From contig CACIRC010000002.1 in assembly GCA_902588895.1 (NCBI GenBank), positions 1 to 64,000 of the forward strand: a DNA stretch of 64,000 nucleotides, read 5' to 3'. The stretch is from an uncultured Pelagibacteraceae bacterium (GTDB lineage: Bacteria > Pseudomonadota > Alphaproteobacteria > Pelagibacterales > Pelagibacteraceae). The notes below the pieces were generated by a model, which was not told the DNA's origin, did no database searches, and was given only the letters and a program-made list of their open reading frames with translations. The translations under genes and the position numbers were made by a program. This document shows positions 18,811 to 28,174 of the stretch, piece by piece (positions within the stretch are counted from its first letter, which is position 1; each line of letters opens with the position of its first letter).

Positions 18811-19596
18811 ATGATAGGTTTGTTTTTAGGTGATACTGATTTTTCTGATATAGTTTTAAAAAAAATTAAAAAACAAAAAATCAAATACTTTATTATAGAT
18901 TTTTCAAAAAAAAATAAATTCAAGAGAGACAAACATTCTTTTAGAATAAGTATTGGAAAATTTGGATCAATAATTAATTTAATAAAACAAAAAAAATCTA
19001 AAAGAGTCTTGTTTGCTGGTAAAATTGCAAAACCAAATTTTTCTTCTTTAAGATTAGATTTTAAAGGAATCTATTATATGCCCAGTGTAATAAGAGCAGC
19101 TAAAATAGGTGATGCTGCAATAATTAAATCAATTATAAAAATTTTAAATAATGAAGGAATTAAAGTAATTAGTTCTGTATCATTTAATCCAGAACTGTCA
19201 TTAAAGAGAGGAAATTACACTAAATTAAAACCTAATAAACAAGACTTAATATCAATTAATAAAGGGAAAGTTTTTTTTAAAAAAACAAAAAGTTTAGATC
19301 ATATTCAGGCACTAGTAGTTAAAGGAAGTAATATTTTAGCTAAAGAAGGAAAAGAGGGTACAAAAAAAATGTTATCTAAATTAAAAAAACAAACGGATGG
19401 AATTTTAATAAAACTACCAAAAAGGAAACAAGATTTAAGAATGGACTTACCAACAATTGGTTTACAAACGTTTGTAGATATTAAAAAATATGGATTACGT
19501 GGTGTAGTTTTACAATCTAAAAAAAATATTTTTTTAGATAAAGCAGAATGTATAAAATTTGCTAATAAAAATAAAATTTTTATTAATATTATATGA
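18811..19596 (+). CDS. lpxI: UDP-2,3-diacylglucosamine diphosphatase LpxI (DUF1009)
   Basis: Hydrolyses UDP-2,3-diacylglucosamine to lipid X, the fourth lipid A step. LpxI is the non-homologous replacement for LpxH found in alphaproteobacteria. The C-terminal signature RKQDLRMDLPTIGLQT carries the conserved DLPTIG that holds the catalytic aspartate of the family. The AKEGKEGTKKML block (about 177-188) matches the substrate-binding part, and the N-terminal domain is the DUF1009 small domain. The length of 261 residues is close to the usual 270-280. Its place between lpxA and lpxB is canonical for the class. Confidence 0.9.
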   Translation: MIGLFLGDTDFSDIVLKKIKKQKIKYFIIDFSKKNKFKRDKHSFRISIGKFGSIINLIKQKKSKRVLFAGKIAKPNFSSLRLDFKGIYYMPSVIRAAKIGDAAIIKSIIKILNNEGIKVISSVSFNPELSLKRGNYTKLKPNKQDLISINKGKVFFKKTKSLDHIQALVVKGSNILAKEGKEGTKKMLSKLKKQTDGILIKLPKRKQDLRMDLPTIGLQTFVDIKKYGLRGVVLQSKKNIFLDKAECIKFANKNKIFINII

Positions 19597-20729
19597 AAAA
19601 AATATTCATACTTACAGGTGAACCTTCAGGAGATAAATTAGCTTCAACAGTTATTTCAAAGCTAAAATCTCAAACTCCTGATATTGAATATTTATCTGTT
19701 GGTGGAAATCATTTAAAAAAATTAGGAATAAATTCTATTTATAATTTAAATGAAATAACCTATCTAGGTTTTACGAGTATTTTGTTAAATATATTTAAAA
19801 TAAGAAATAAAATTAACCAAACAGTTAATGAGATCATAAAATTTAATCCTGATATATTATTTTCTGTTGATAGCCCTGATTTTACAATGAGAGTTGCTGA
19901 AAAAGTAAAAAAAATTAACAAAAAAATCAAAACAATTCATTATGTTGCGCCTCAAGTCTGGATCTGGAGAAAAAATCGAGTTAAAAAAATTAAAAAATTC
20001 ATTGATCATATTCTTTTATTATTTGACTTTGAAAAGAAATATTTTGATAAAGAAAATATAAATAATACCTTTGTTGGACATCCATTAATTCAAAATTATG
20101 AAAATAATAATAAAAAAATTATTGAAAATATAATCCCTAAAGATAAAAAAATTATATCTATTTTTCCTGGAAGCAGAAAATCTGAAACAGATGTTTTACT
20201 AAAAATTTTGATTGATTTTATTCAAATTGTTAACAAAAGACATAACGATTTTTATTTTTACTTTCATGCAACGGATGAAAATAAAAATTTAATTTTGTCA
20301 GAAATTAAAAAATTTAATATTGAAAATTTTGATGTAATTTCAGATGAAAGTATCAAATCAAAAATTTTATCTAATTCTGTTTTTGCTGTATCTAAATCTG
20401 GTACTGTTTCATTACAAATCTCGAGCTTAAACATACCGTCTATAATTATTTACAAACTTAGTTTTATAAATTTTATAATATTTAAAATGTTAGTTAATGT
20501 TAAATTTGCAAACATCATTAACATAATAAATAATCGCGAAGTTATACCTGAATTGTTACAAAACGAATGTAATGCTGATGAAATTTATAAAACTGTAATT
20601 TATCTTTTAAAAAATCCAGATCTTATAAAAAAACAATTGTCTGATTGTTCAAAAACATTAGAGGGAATTAGATCTAAAACTTCTTCTTCTGACGAGGCTT
20701 GTTTAGTTTTAAGAAATTATCTTAGTTAG
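19593..20729 (+). CDS. lpxB: Lipid-A-disaccharide synthase
   Basis: Family GT19 glycosyltransferase that joins lipid X to UDP-2,3-diacylglucosamine. GEPSGDKLAS is at residues 8-17, followed by VDSPDFTMRVA, HYVAPQVWIWR and FPGSRKSE, all family signatures. The length of 378 residues is normal. It overlaps lpxI by four bases, and its last 21 bases are shared with the end of the convergent gltX gene. No room for a conventional terminator exists between the two. Confidence 0.94.
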   Translation: MKKIFILTGEPSGDKLASTVISKLKSQTPDIEYLSVGGNHLKKLGINSIYNLNEITYLGFTSILLNIFKIRNKINQTVNEIIKFNPDILFSVDSPDFTMRVAEKVKKINKKIKTIHYVAPQVWIWRKNRVKKIKKFIDHILLLFDFEKKYFDKENINNTFVGHPLIQNYENNNKKIIENIIPKDKKIISIFPGSRKSETDVLLKILIDFIQIVNKRHNDFYFYFHATDENKNLILSEIKKFNIENFDVISDESIKSKILSNSVFAVSKSGTVSLQISSLNIPSIIIYKLSFINFIIFKMLVNVKFANIINIINNREVIPELLQNECNADEIYKTVIYLLKNPDLIKKQLSDCSKTLEGIRSKTSSSDEACLVLRNYLS

Positions 20730-22106
20730 CCTTTTTAAAACCTCTTCTTTGCCTAGCGCTATAACTATATCATATAAACCAGGTCCAAATTTTGATCCTG
20801 TTAAAGCAATACGTACAGGCTGACCAACTCCTTTAAAATTTGTTTCTTTTGTTTTTATCAAATTATTAACTATAGGCTCTAAATTCTCTTTATTTATTTT
20901 TTCTATTGATGAAAGTTCTTTACTAAATTCTGAAATAATTTTTTTCGCTTTATCATCAATCAATTTAAGATCTTCTTCATTAAAATGAACTTTATCATTG
21001 GTTATAAATTTTGCATTATTATAAATGTCTTCTAAGGTTTTGGCCTTATTTTTTAAAAATGATAATGAGGATTTAACTTTTGTTTCTTTATCATCTTGAA
21101 TTTTTTCTTTATACATTTCACAATATTCAACTAGATTTTGATAAAGATCGTTTTCATCGATTGATTTTATATAGTGCTCATTCATTGATAATATTCTGCT
21201 CATATCTAGTTTTGATGGAGATTTACCAATACCTTCTAAATTAAAATATTCAATGCTCTCTTCTAAAGTAAATATTTCTTTATCTTGATATGACCATCCC
21301 AGTCTAAGTAAATAATTTCTTAATGAGTCAGGCATTATTCCTATTTTTGAATAGTCATCTAAAGTTGAGGCATTATCTCTTTTTGACAGTTTTTTACCTT
21401 CAATAGTATGAATTAATGGAATATGTGCAAATTCTGGAACATCCCAACCCATTGCTAGGTAGATTTGTATTTGTTTAAATGTATTTATCTTGTGATCATC
21501 TCCTCTAATTATGTGAGTTATTCCCATTTGATAATCATCAACAGTTGCCGACAAGTTGTAAGTTGGTGTTCCATCATTTCTTAAAATTATAAAGTCTTCT
21601 ATAGTATTATTTTCAATTTCAACATCACCTTGAACTAAATCTTTAAGTTTAGAATTTCCTTCTATTTTACTTTTAAATCTTATTGCAGGTAAAATATTCT
21701 TAGGAGCATCTTTTTCATCAGCATCTCTCCATTTTCTATCATAAATATATGGCAGCTTTTTTTGTCTTGCTCTTTTCTTTTGTTCTTCTATTTCCTCAGC
21801 AGAGCAGTAACATTTATATGCATTACCTTTTTTTAATAATTCATTAGCAATTTTAATGTGATCTTCTTTTTTTTGTGATTGAATATACTCTTCACCATCA
21901 TGTTCTATCCCTATCCATTTCAATGATTTAATAATTTGTATTTTGTGTTCCTCTTTAGATCTTTCTTTATCAGTATCTTCAATTCTTAGGTGAAAAGTTC
22001 CTTTTTGATTTTTAGAGAACAACCAATTAAATAAGGCAGTCCTAACACCTCCAATATGAAGAGCTCCAGTAGGAGAGGGCGCAAAACGTGTTGCTATTTT
22101 TGACAT
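20709..22106 (-). CDS. gltX: Glutamyl-tRNA synthetase
   Basis: Charges tRNA-Glu. The class I HIGH-type motif lies in RFAPSPTGALHIGGVRTALF near the N terminus, and the KMSKS-type motif is KLSKRDNAS. The ATG at 22106 is preferred; a TTG immediately upstream would add one residue. About 465 residues is the usual size. Alphaproteobacteria often have two GltX paralogues, so this one could be partly specialised for tRNA-Gln misacylation; the sequence alone does not decide. It lies 22 bases downstream of lexA and is probably co-transcribed with it. Confidence 0.95.
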   Translation of the reverse strand: MSKIATRFAPSPTGALHIGGVRTALFNWLFSKNQKGTFHLRIEDTDKERSKEEHKIQIIKSLKWIGIEHDGEEYIQSQKKEDHIKIANELLKKGNAYKCYCSAEEIEEQKKRARQKKLPYIYDRKWRDADEKDAPKNILPAIRFKSKIEGNSKLKDLVQGDVEIENNTIEDFIILRNDGTPTYNLSATVDDYQMGITHIIRGDDHKINTFKQIQIYLAMGWDVPEFAHIPLIHTIEGKKLSKRDNASTLDDYSKIGIMPDSLRNYLLRLGWSYQDKEIFTLEESIEYFNLEGIGKSPSKLDMSRILSMNEHYIKSIDENDLYQNLVEYCEMYKEKIQDDKETKVKSSLSFLKNKAKTLEDIYNNAKFITNDKVHFNEEDLKLIDDKAKKIISEFSKELSSIEKINKENLEPIVNNLIKTKETNFKGVGQPVRIALTGSKFGPGLYDIVIALGKEEVLKRLTKIIS

Positions 22107-22128
22107 CAATGTTGTTTAGACTATTTTT

Positions 22129-22806
22129 TTAGAAGTTTCTATATAAAGATACTAAAACTCCTTGAACTTTTACTCTATCAGGTCCAAAAATCTTAGTTTC
22201 ATAGTTTCTATTAGCACTTTCAAGGGCAACGACTTTACCTTTTTTTCGAATTCTTTTTAACATTGCCTCATGCTCATCAATTAAAGCAACAACAATTTTA
22301 CCATTATCGGCAATGTCGGTTCTTTTTATAATAACCGTATCACCTTCATGAATACCCGCATCTATCATAGAGTCTCCTTGAACTTTCAATCCGAAATAAT
22401 CTCCATTTTTTTCTAAATTATTAGGAAGTGGAATTCTAGAAACTTCGTTTTGTATTGCTTCAACAGGCGTACCTGCAGCAATTTTTCCAAGAACTGGTAC
22501 TTCAATTTCATCAGAACTAGTTTGTTCTTCATCTAATCCACCTTTAATTACACTTGGTGAAAAATTATTATAAATATCATTTGCCGAAGCTGTTTCTGGC
22601 AATTTAATTACTTCTAAAGCTCTTGCTTTATGAGCTAATCTTTTAATAAAACCTCTTTCTTCTAAAGCACTAATTAATCTGTGAATTCCTGATTTAGATT
22701 TTAAATTAAGCGATTGTTTCATCTCTTCATAAGAAGGAGATACACCAGAATTTCTCAACTTCTTATTGATAAATAAAAGCAAGTTTTTTTGTTTTTTTGT
22801 TAGCAT
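22129..22806 (-). CDS. lexA: LexA SOS repressor
   Basis: DNA-damage repressor that cleaves itself when stimulated by RecA filaments. The winged helix DNA-binding domain covers residues 1-68 (SPSYEEMKQSLNLKSKSGIHR). The Ala111-Gly112 cleavage site is in GKIAAGTP, the catalytic serine is Ser146 in GDSMIDAG and the lysine is Lys184 in AMLKRI. The length of 225 residues is typical for alphaproteobacteria. An exact GTTC-N7-GTTC box lies 25 bases upstream, so autoregulation is expected. Confidence 0.96.
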   Translation of the reverse strand: MLTKKQKNLLLFINKKLRNSGVSPSYEEMKQSLNLKSKSGIHRLISALEERGFIKRLAHKARALEVIKLPETASANDIYNNFSPSVIKGGLDEEQTSSDEIEVPVLGKIAAGTPVEAIQNEVSRIPLPNNLEKNGDYFGLKVQGDSMIDAGIHEGDTVIIKRTDIADNGKIVVALIDEHEAMLKRIRKKGKVVALESANRNYETKIFGPDRVKVQGVLVSLYRNF

Positions 22807-22830
22807 AAGAACAAATATCGTACAAATAAT

Positions 22831-22845
22831 GTTCTATAAAAGTTC
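22831..22845. promoter_or_regulatory. SOS box (LexA operator) upstream of lexA
   Basis: GTTC at 22831-22834 and GTTC at 22842-22845 are spaced by seven bases, an exact match to the alphaproteobacterial LexA site GTTC-N7-GTTC. It lies 25 bases before the lexA ATG, where it would overlap the promoter. A second, imperfect copy (GAAC-N7-GTAC, 22809-22823) lies between it and the gene. Confidence 0.8.
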
Positions 22846-22895
22846 TTTTAATTTAACAATACTAAAAAAAACTAGCAAAATAGGGCTTTATTTGA

Positions 22896-23687
22896 CTATA
22901 AAACTGAAAAAATAGAATTTTTATTTAAGTTTTTCAAAAGTGATTCACCAATTAAAAAAGTGTTAATTGATGTTTTGTTATTTAGCTCTAATAGCTCATC
23001 TTTATTCTTAATTCCACTTTCAGATATTAAAGGACCTTTGTGACTTTTTACAACATCATAAATATCATAAGTTGTATTTATATCAGTTTTAAGTGTTTTT
23101 AAATTTCTATTGTTTATTCCAATTAATGCATCTTTAAAATTTAATGCTTTTTTAGCTTCTTCTACTGTATGAACTTCAACTATAACCGACATATTGTATT
23201 GCATAGCTTCATCATATAATTCAGAAGCAAGATCATCTGAAACCCCAGCCAAAATGATTAAAATAGCATCTGCACCATAACTTTTTGCTAAAGGTATTTG
23301 AAATTTATCGATAAAAAAATCTTTACACAATATAGGTAAATTTATTTTATCTTTTATTTTACTGATGTGAATTAAATTACCTAAAAAGTAATCCTCTTCA
23401 GTTAAAACTGAAAGACAAGTTGCCTTATTATTTAAATAAATTTGAGCAATATCTACAGGATTATAATCATCAATTATTATACCCGCTGAAGGACTTGCTT
23501 TTTTAATTTCAGCAATAATTGAAGTTTTATTATTTTTTATATTATTTTCTATTTTCTCTTTAAAATTAATATAGCTGTTGTTTTTATTAATCAACTCATC
23601 CAAAGTTTTAAGATCTAAGGATTTTTTTAATTTATCAACTTTTTCAATTTTTTTTTGAATGATATTTTGAAGTATATTTTCAGACAT
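22896..23687 (-). CDS. trpC: Indole-3-glycerol phosphate synthase
   Basis: Closes the indole ring in tryptophan synthesis, converting CdRP to indole-3-glycerol phosphate. The TIM-barrel signatures are present: AEIKKASPSAGII near residue 60, LCKDFFIDKFQI, GINNRNLKTLKTD and SESGI. The length of 263 residues is standard. It is a monofunctional enzyme, not fused to TrpF. It overlaps trpD by 8 bases and is the last trp gene here; trpF, trpB and trpA are not in this window. Confidence 0.95.
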   Translation of the reverse strand: MSENILQNIIQKKIEKVDKLKKSLDLKTLDELINKNNSYINFKEKIENNIKNNKTSIIAEIKKASPSAGIIIDDYNPVDIAQIYLNNKATCLSVLTEEDYFLGNLIHISKIKDKINLPILCKDFFIDKFQIPLAKSYGADAILIILAGVSDDLASELYDEAMQYNMSVIVEVHTVEEAKKALNFKDALIGINNRNLKTLKTDINTTYDIYDVVKSHKGPLISESGIKNKDELLELNNKTSINTFLIGESLLKNLNKNSIFSVL

Positions 23688-24672
23688 TTTGAATTTTTTC
23701 TAGATGTAAAAAGCTTTTTCCAGAAAGGATATATTCTCTTGTGAAATTATATGCTTCAGAAAAGTCTAAAAATTTTTCTCCAACAATTAACCCCGCTGCA
23801 GCATTTAAACAAACTGCTTTTGAAAAATCATTATCTTCACCTTTAAATATTTCAATCATCTTGTCAGCATTAAATTTTGCATCATCACCCACTAAATTTT
23901 TAAAATTATCTGCATTAACCCCCAAAGCATTTGGATCTATTTTTATTTCAGATATTTGACCATCTTTTAATTGAATAACATTAGTGATTGCATATGGAGA
24001 TATTTCATCTAATCCATCCTCGCTATTTACTATCCAAGCAAATTTTAAATTTAAATTTTTAAGTCCTTCTGCAAAAATTTTTGATAATTTTTTATCAAAA
24101 ACACCTACAACCTGTCTCTCTACAAGAGCTGGATTACTTAATGGACCAATCATATTAAAAATGGTTCTTTTTCCAATTTTCTTTCTTACAGGTCCTACAA
24201 ATCTCATTGCACTATGATAATTTGGTGCAAACATAAATCCAAAATTATTGGTATTAATTTCTTTTTCTATATCCTCAGGTTCTAAATCAATTTTAATTTT
24301 AAGAGCTTCCAAAACATCACCGGACCCACATTTTGAGGAAACAGCTTTATTCCCATGTTTAGCAACTTTTGTACCCATACTAGCTAAAAGTAGGGCAGAA
24401 GCTGTTGAAATATTAAGAGTATTCATTCCATCACCGCCAGTACCACAAGTATCAATACAATCACTTACATTTACTCTTTTAGACTTTTCTCTAAGAACAA
24501 AAACTCCACCTGCTATTTCAACTGAAACTTCTCCCTTTTCAGATAATAGTGTTAAAAAACTAAAAATTTCGTCATTACTAGCTTTTCCAGTCATTAATAT
24601 TTCAAAAGCGGTTTTACTTTCTTCAAAAGTTAAATCTTTTTTATTTTTAAGTTTTTCTAAAATTTGATCCAT
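23680..24672 (-). CDS. trpD: Anthranilate phosphoribosyltransferase
   Basis: Transfers phosphoribose from PRPP to anthranilate. The family signatures DTCGTGGDGMNTLNIST (about 78-94), KHGNKAVSSKCGSGDVLE and GPLSNPA are clear, together with the aspartate/glutamate-rich metal site near VNSEDGLDEISP. The length of 330 residues is normal. It lies four bases after trpG and overlaps trpC, inside the trpEGDC transcript. Confidence 0.95.
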   Translation of the reverse strand: MDQILEKLKNKKDLTFEESKTAFEILMTGKASNDEIFSFLTLLSEKGEVSVEIAGGVFVLREKSKRVNVSDCIDTCGTGGDGMNTLNISTASALLLASMGTKVAKHGNKAVSSKCGSGDVLEALKIKIDLEPEDIEKEINTNNFGFMFAPNYHSAMRFVGPVRKKIGKRTIFNMIGPLSNPALVERQVVGVFDKKLSKIFAEGLKNLNLKFAWIVNSEDGLDEISPYAITNVIQLKDGQISEIKIDPNALGVNADNFKNLVGDDAKFNADKMIEIFKGEDNDFSKAVCLNAAAGLIVGEKFLDFSEAYNFTREYILSGKSFLHLEKIQNV

Positions 24673-24676
24673 AAAT

Positions 24677-25243
24677 TTAATTATTAATAAAGTTTTTAAG
24701 AATTTTCATTCCAAACTTAGTTTTAATACTTTCAGGATGGAATTGTACACCATGAATATTAAATTTTTTATGTTGTACACCCATTATTACTCCATCTTCT
24801 GTCTCTGCTGTAATCTCTAGATCTTTTGATAACGTTTTTTTATCAATTACCAAACTATGGTATCTGGTAGCTTCAAATGTAATTGGGAGGTTTTTTAAAA
24901 TACCAATTTTTTTAGATTTGATTTTGCTTGTTTTACCGTGCATTAACTTTCTTGCTTGAACAATTTTTGATCCAAAAACTTGTCCGATTATCTGATGACC
25001 TAAACATACTCCTAAAAAAGGTAATTCTTTGTATAATGAGTTCAATATTTTAATACAATTGCCAGATTGATTTGGGTTGCCAGGTCCTGGTGAAATAACA
25101 ATTTTATCATATTTCTTTTTAATGATTTCTTTAGAATTAATTTTATCATTTCTAACTACATCAACCTTAATATTTAATGAGGAGATATAGTGATACAAAT
25201 TAAAAGTAAAACTATCGTAATTATCTATTAATAATATTTTCAT
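24677..25243 (-). CDS. trpG: Anthranilate synthase glutamine amidotransferase component
   Basis: Supplies ammonia from glutamine to TrpE. It is a class I glutamine amidotransferase with SPGPGNP near residue 51, the nucleophile Cys80 in LGVCLGHQ, and the triad partners His169 and Glu171 in VQFHPES. The length of 188 residues is typical. It overlaps trpE by one base. The protein may also serve as PabA in folate synthesis, as in several bacteria; no second copy is visible here. Confidence 0.95.
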   Translation of the reverse strand: MKILLIDNYDSFTFNLYHYISSLNIKVDVVRNDKINSKEIIKKKYDKIVISPGPGNPNQSGNCIKILNSLYKELPFLGVCLGHQIIGQVFGSKIVQARKLMHGKTSKIKSKKIGILKNLPITFEATRYHSLVIDKKTLSKDLEITAETEDGVIMGVQHKKFNIHGVQFHPESIKTKFGMKILKNFINN

Positions 25244-26703
25244 TATCTTAAAGCATTAATTAAAGCTTTCGCTTTATTAACTGTTTCCTCGTACTCATTT
25301 TTAGGCTTACTGTCTGCAACTATACCTGCACCTGCTTGCACATAAAATTTTTTATTTTTAACAACTGCAGTTCTTAAAGCTATACAAGTATCAAATTCAC
25401 CATTTGCAGAAAAATATCCAATTCCACCTGCGTAAACTTTTCTTTTTGATGTTTCTAATTCATCTATAATTTCCATAGCTCTAATTTTTGGAGCCCCAGA
25501 AACAGTACCAGCTGGAAAACCAGCTAAGAGCGATTTAAATTTTGAAAATTTTTTATTATATTCCCCAACTACATTTGAAACTATATGCATAACATGAGAA
25601 TATCTTTCAATAATGAAGCTTTCTGTAACTTTTACCGAATTTATCTTTGAGACTTTACCAGTATCATTTCTACCCAAATCAAGTAACATCAAATGCTCTG
25701 AAAGTTCTTTTTTATCTCTAAGCAGGTCTCTTTCATAAAAAAGATCTTCCTTTTTAGTTTTACCCCTTGGTCTAGTTCCTGCGATTGGTCTTACAGTAAT
25801 TTTATTATCCCTGAGTCTCACAAGTATTTCAGGACTTGCGCCAATTATTTGAAAATCCGCAAAATTAAAGAAAAACATAAAAGGAGAAGGGTTTGTTACT
25901 CTTAGTTTTTTATAAATATCTAATGGTTTCTTTGTTAATTTAGCCTCAAATCTTTGGCTTAAAACAACCTGAAAAATATCTCCTAATTTAATATATTTTT
26001 TTGCCTTATTAACCATTGATATAAATTTATTTTTTGAAGTGTTAGATTTCACTTTTATATTTTTTGGTTTTTGAATTATTTTTTTATCAATATTTTTAAT
26101 TGATGACTGAATGAGTAATTTAAACAAATCAGATTTAATTTCTTCATATTTATTTTTATAGTTTTTAATTTTTTCATCTTTAAAAATATTAGATATGTAA
26201 AAAATTTCTTTTTTTAAATCATCATGAATGATTAAAGTTCTTGGACGAAGAAGCCTTACATCTGGCAAATTAAGATCGTTTTTACAATTATTTGGAATTT
26301 TTTCTATGTATCTAATTGAGTCATAAGAAAAATACCCAGAGATTAATGAGCAAATATTAGGTAAATTTTTGGGAGTTTCAAACTTGAAATCTTCAATTAT
26401 TTTTTCAATTAATTTATCTGGTTTATCATTTAATTTTCTTTTTTTATTTCTTTGAATTAGATAAGAATTATTATTATTAAATTCCCAAATTTTATCAGGA
26501 TTTTTACCAAATATTGTATATCTACCTTTGATTTTACCTTTTTCTACAGACTCAAATATAAAACTATTTTTTTCTTCTAGAAAATTATCAATTAAATTTA
26601 ATACTTCCTCATCATTTTTTACTTTCTTTTTAGTAAAGATGATTTGATTTTTTTTGCTTCTATGTCGAAACTTAAAATCTTTGAAGCTTCGATTAATAAT
26701 CAT
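25243..26703 (-). CDS. trpE: Anthranilate synthase component I
   Basis: Makes anthranilate from chorismate with TrpG. Chorismate-binding signatures include FNFADFQIIGASPEILVR, PIAGTRPRGKTK, HLMLLDLGRND and GAPKIRAME. The N-terminal FIFESVEKG resembles the LLES-type tryptophan feedback site, so allosteric inhibition is plausible. The length of 486 residues is normal. Its start overlaps the ppiD-like gene by four bases, so no room exists for a classical leader-peptide attenuator directly before trpE. Confidence 0.95.
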   Translation of the reverse strand: MIINRSFKDFKFRHRSKKNQIIFTKKKVKNDEEVLNLIDNFLEEKNSFIFESVEKGKIKGRYTIFGKNPDKIWEFNNNNSYLIQRNKKRKLNDKPDKLIEKIIEDFKFETPKNLPNICSLISGYFSYDSIRYIEKIPNNCKNDLNLPDVRLLRPRTLIIHDDLKKEIFYISNIFKDEKIKNYKNKYEEIKSDLFKLLIQSSIKNIDKKIIQKPKNIKVKSNTSKNKFISMVNKAKKYIKLGDIFQVVLSQRFEAKLTKKPLDIYKKLRVTNPSPFMFFFNFADFQIIGASPEILVRLRDNKITVRPIAGTRPRGKTKKEDLFYERDLLRDKKELSEHLMLLDLGRNDTGKVSKINSVKVTESFIIERYSHVMHIVSNVVGEYNKKFSKFKSLLAGFPAGTVSGAPKIRAMEIIDELETSKRKVYAGGIGYFSANGEFDTCIALRTAVVKNKKFYVQAGAGIVADSKPKNEYEETVNKAKALINALR

Positions 26704-28118
26704 TTGAAATAATTTTTAACTCTATCAATAGTTTTTTGATTTAATTGAACTTGATATTTATCATTAAGTAATTGATCATACGATTGTAAGATACTTTTTC
26801 TATTATTTGTATTTTGGCTATTTACAAATTTAAGATATTTTTCATCAGTTTTGTTAAATGAATTTTTATTTGTTCCACTAATTTTTACTAAATAAATTTT
26901 ATCTTCTTTATTTACTAGAGCAAAAGAGTTAACAGGTAACGCATAAAGCATTTTTACTGAATTAATATCAATGAGCTTATCATCTTCTATAGAATTAATA
27001 GAAGAATATTTCTTATTTGATCCTGCTAGTTCTTCAAATCTTGAATTATCAAATTTCTTTTTTTGAATTTCTTCTATAATTTCTTTGTTGTAATCAAACT
27101 TACCTTTTTGATAAATAAACTCAACTATTTCTTCTTTAATGATTTCATCACTTAAATCTGGAGCTCGATCATATTGATTATTAATATTATAAAGTAAAAA
27201 GTTGTCACCACTTTCTATCAAGTCTATTTTAGATGCTTTCTTAGAATAAATTAGATCTTCATTAATTTGTTTACTAGAGCTAGGTGCAAACTCATTTACT
27301 TCAATAATTTCAACATTTATATCTTCTAATATAGTTTCAAATGTAATCCCTTGAGAAATTTTGTTCTCAATGGAATCAATTTCATCAAAAAATTCTTGAT
27401 TGAATTCTTCAATTCCAATTAGATTTTTTGGATTTAAAATCACATACTTAAAATCTATATATTCTCTTTTTAATTGATCTTTATTTTCATCAATAAATGC
27501 TTCAATTTCATTTGCTGTGTAATCATCTTTTGTTTTATATAGATTTTCCATATCAAAATACTCAATATCCAAAGATTTATTATTTTCTTCAAACTTTTTT
27601 TCTATTAAAAAATTTGGTGTTATTGTTCCAGCACCAATAAAATCAAATAAATGTTTCTGTAATTCTCTATTTTTTAATTGCAATTCAAACATTGGAGCTG
27701 ACAAGTTGTTGGAGAGTAAAAATTTTTCATATTTAATTCTTTGAAAAGTACCGTTTTCATCATGGAAATTTTTATTTTCTTTAATGTTTTTAAGTATGGT
27801 TCTTTCGTTGATTGAAAGATCAAAGTCTTTAATTTCTAAATCAATCAATGTAGTTGAAATTAATCCTGATAATAATTCTTCAATAATATTGTTGTCTAAA
27901 TTATCTCGAATAGCTACTTGTGAAATTCCACTTTGATTCACATATTCAATAAAATCTTGGGTTGTTACATTTGTTTTATTTATTTTTGCAATATTGTTTT
28001 GATTGTTTGTACTAAACCCACCGCCAAAACCACCAAAACCAAAAGCGATGATGATTATGACAATTAACACCAATCCACCAAGTTGTTTCCAGCCTAAGTT
28101 TTTTAATTTTTCAATCAT
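26700..28118 (-). CDS. ppiD: PpiD/SurA-N-like periplasmic folding protein
   Basis: Inner-membrane-anchored protein with one membrane segment (about 14-33, then a glycine/asparagine-rich linker) and a large periplasmic part. The N-terminal half (about 35-190) has the helical SurA/PpiD chaperone pattern. Alphaproteobacterial PpiD homologues usually reach about 620 residues and contain a parvulin domain; this one has 472 residues and I cannot see a convincing parvulin signature. It is probably a chaperone without isomerase activity, which is an inference. Its place before trpE and divergent from tpiA is typical for the class. Confidence 0.75.
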   Translation of the reverse strand: MIEKLKNLGWKQLGGLVLIVIIIIAFGFGGFGGGFSTNNQNNIAKINKTNVTTQDFIEYVNQSGISQVAIRDNLDNNIIEELLSGLISTTLIDLEIKDFDLSINERTILKNIKENKNFHDENGTFQRIKYEKFLLSNNLSAPMFELQLKNRELQKHLFDFIGAGTITPNFLIEKKFEENNKSLDIEYFDMENLYKTKDDYTANEIEAFIDENKDQLKREYIDFKYVILNPKNLIGIEEFNQEFFDEIDSIENKISQGITFETILEDINVEIIEVNEFAPSSSKQINEDLIYSKKASKIDLIESGDNFLLYNINNQYDRAPDLSDEIIKEEIVEFIYQKGKFDYNKEIIEEIQKKKFDNSRFEELAGSNKKYSSINSIEDDKLIDINSVKMLYALPVNSFALVNKEDKIYLVKISGTNKNSFNKTDEKYLKFVNSQNTNNRKSILQSYDQLLNDKYQVQLNQKTIDRVKNYFK

Positions 28119-28174
28119 AGCGTTATAAATTTATTGATCTGTAAAAAACAAATCTATAGATTAAAAAGTCAATT

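Noticed and set aside
24248-24667. A 139-residue plus-strand open frame
   Set aside because: It lies wholly inside trpD on the other strand, whose protein motifs are clear; no ribosome-binding site or family match.
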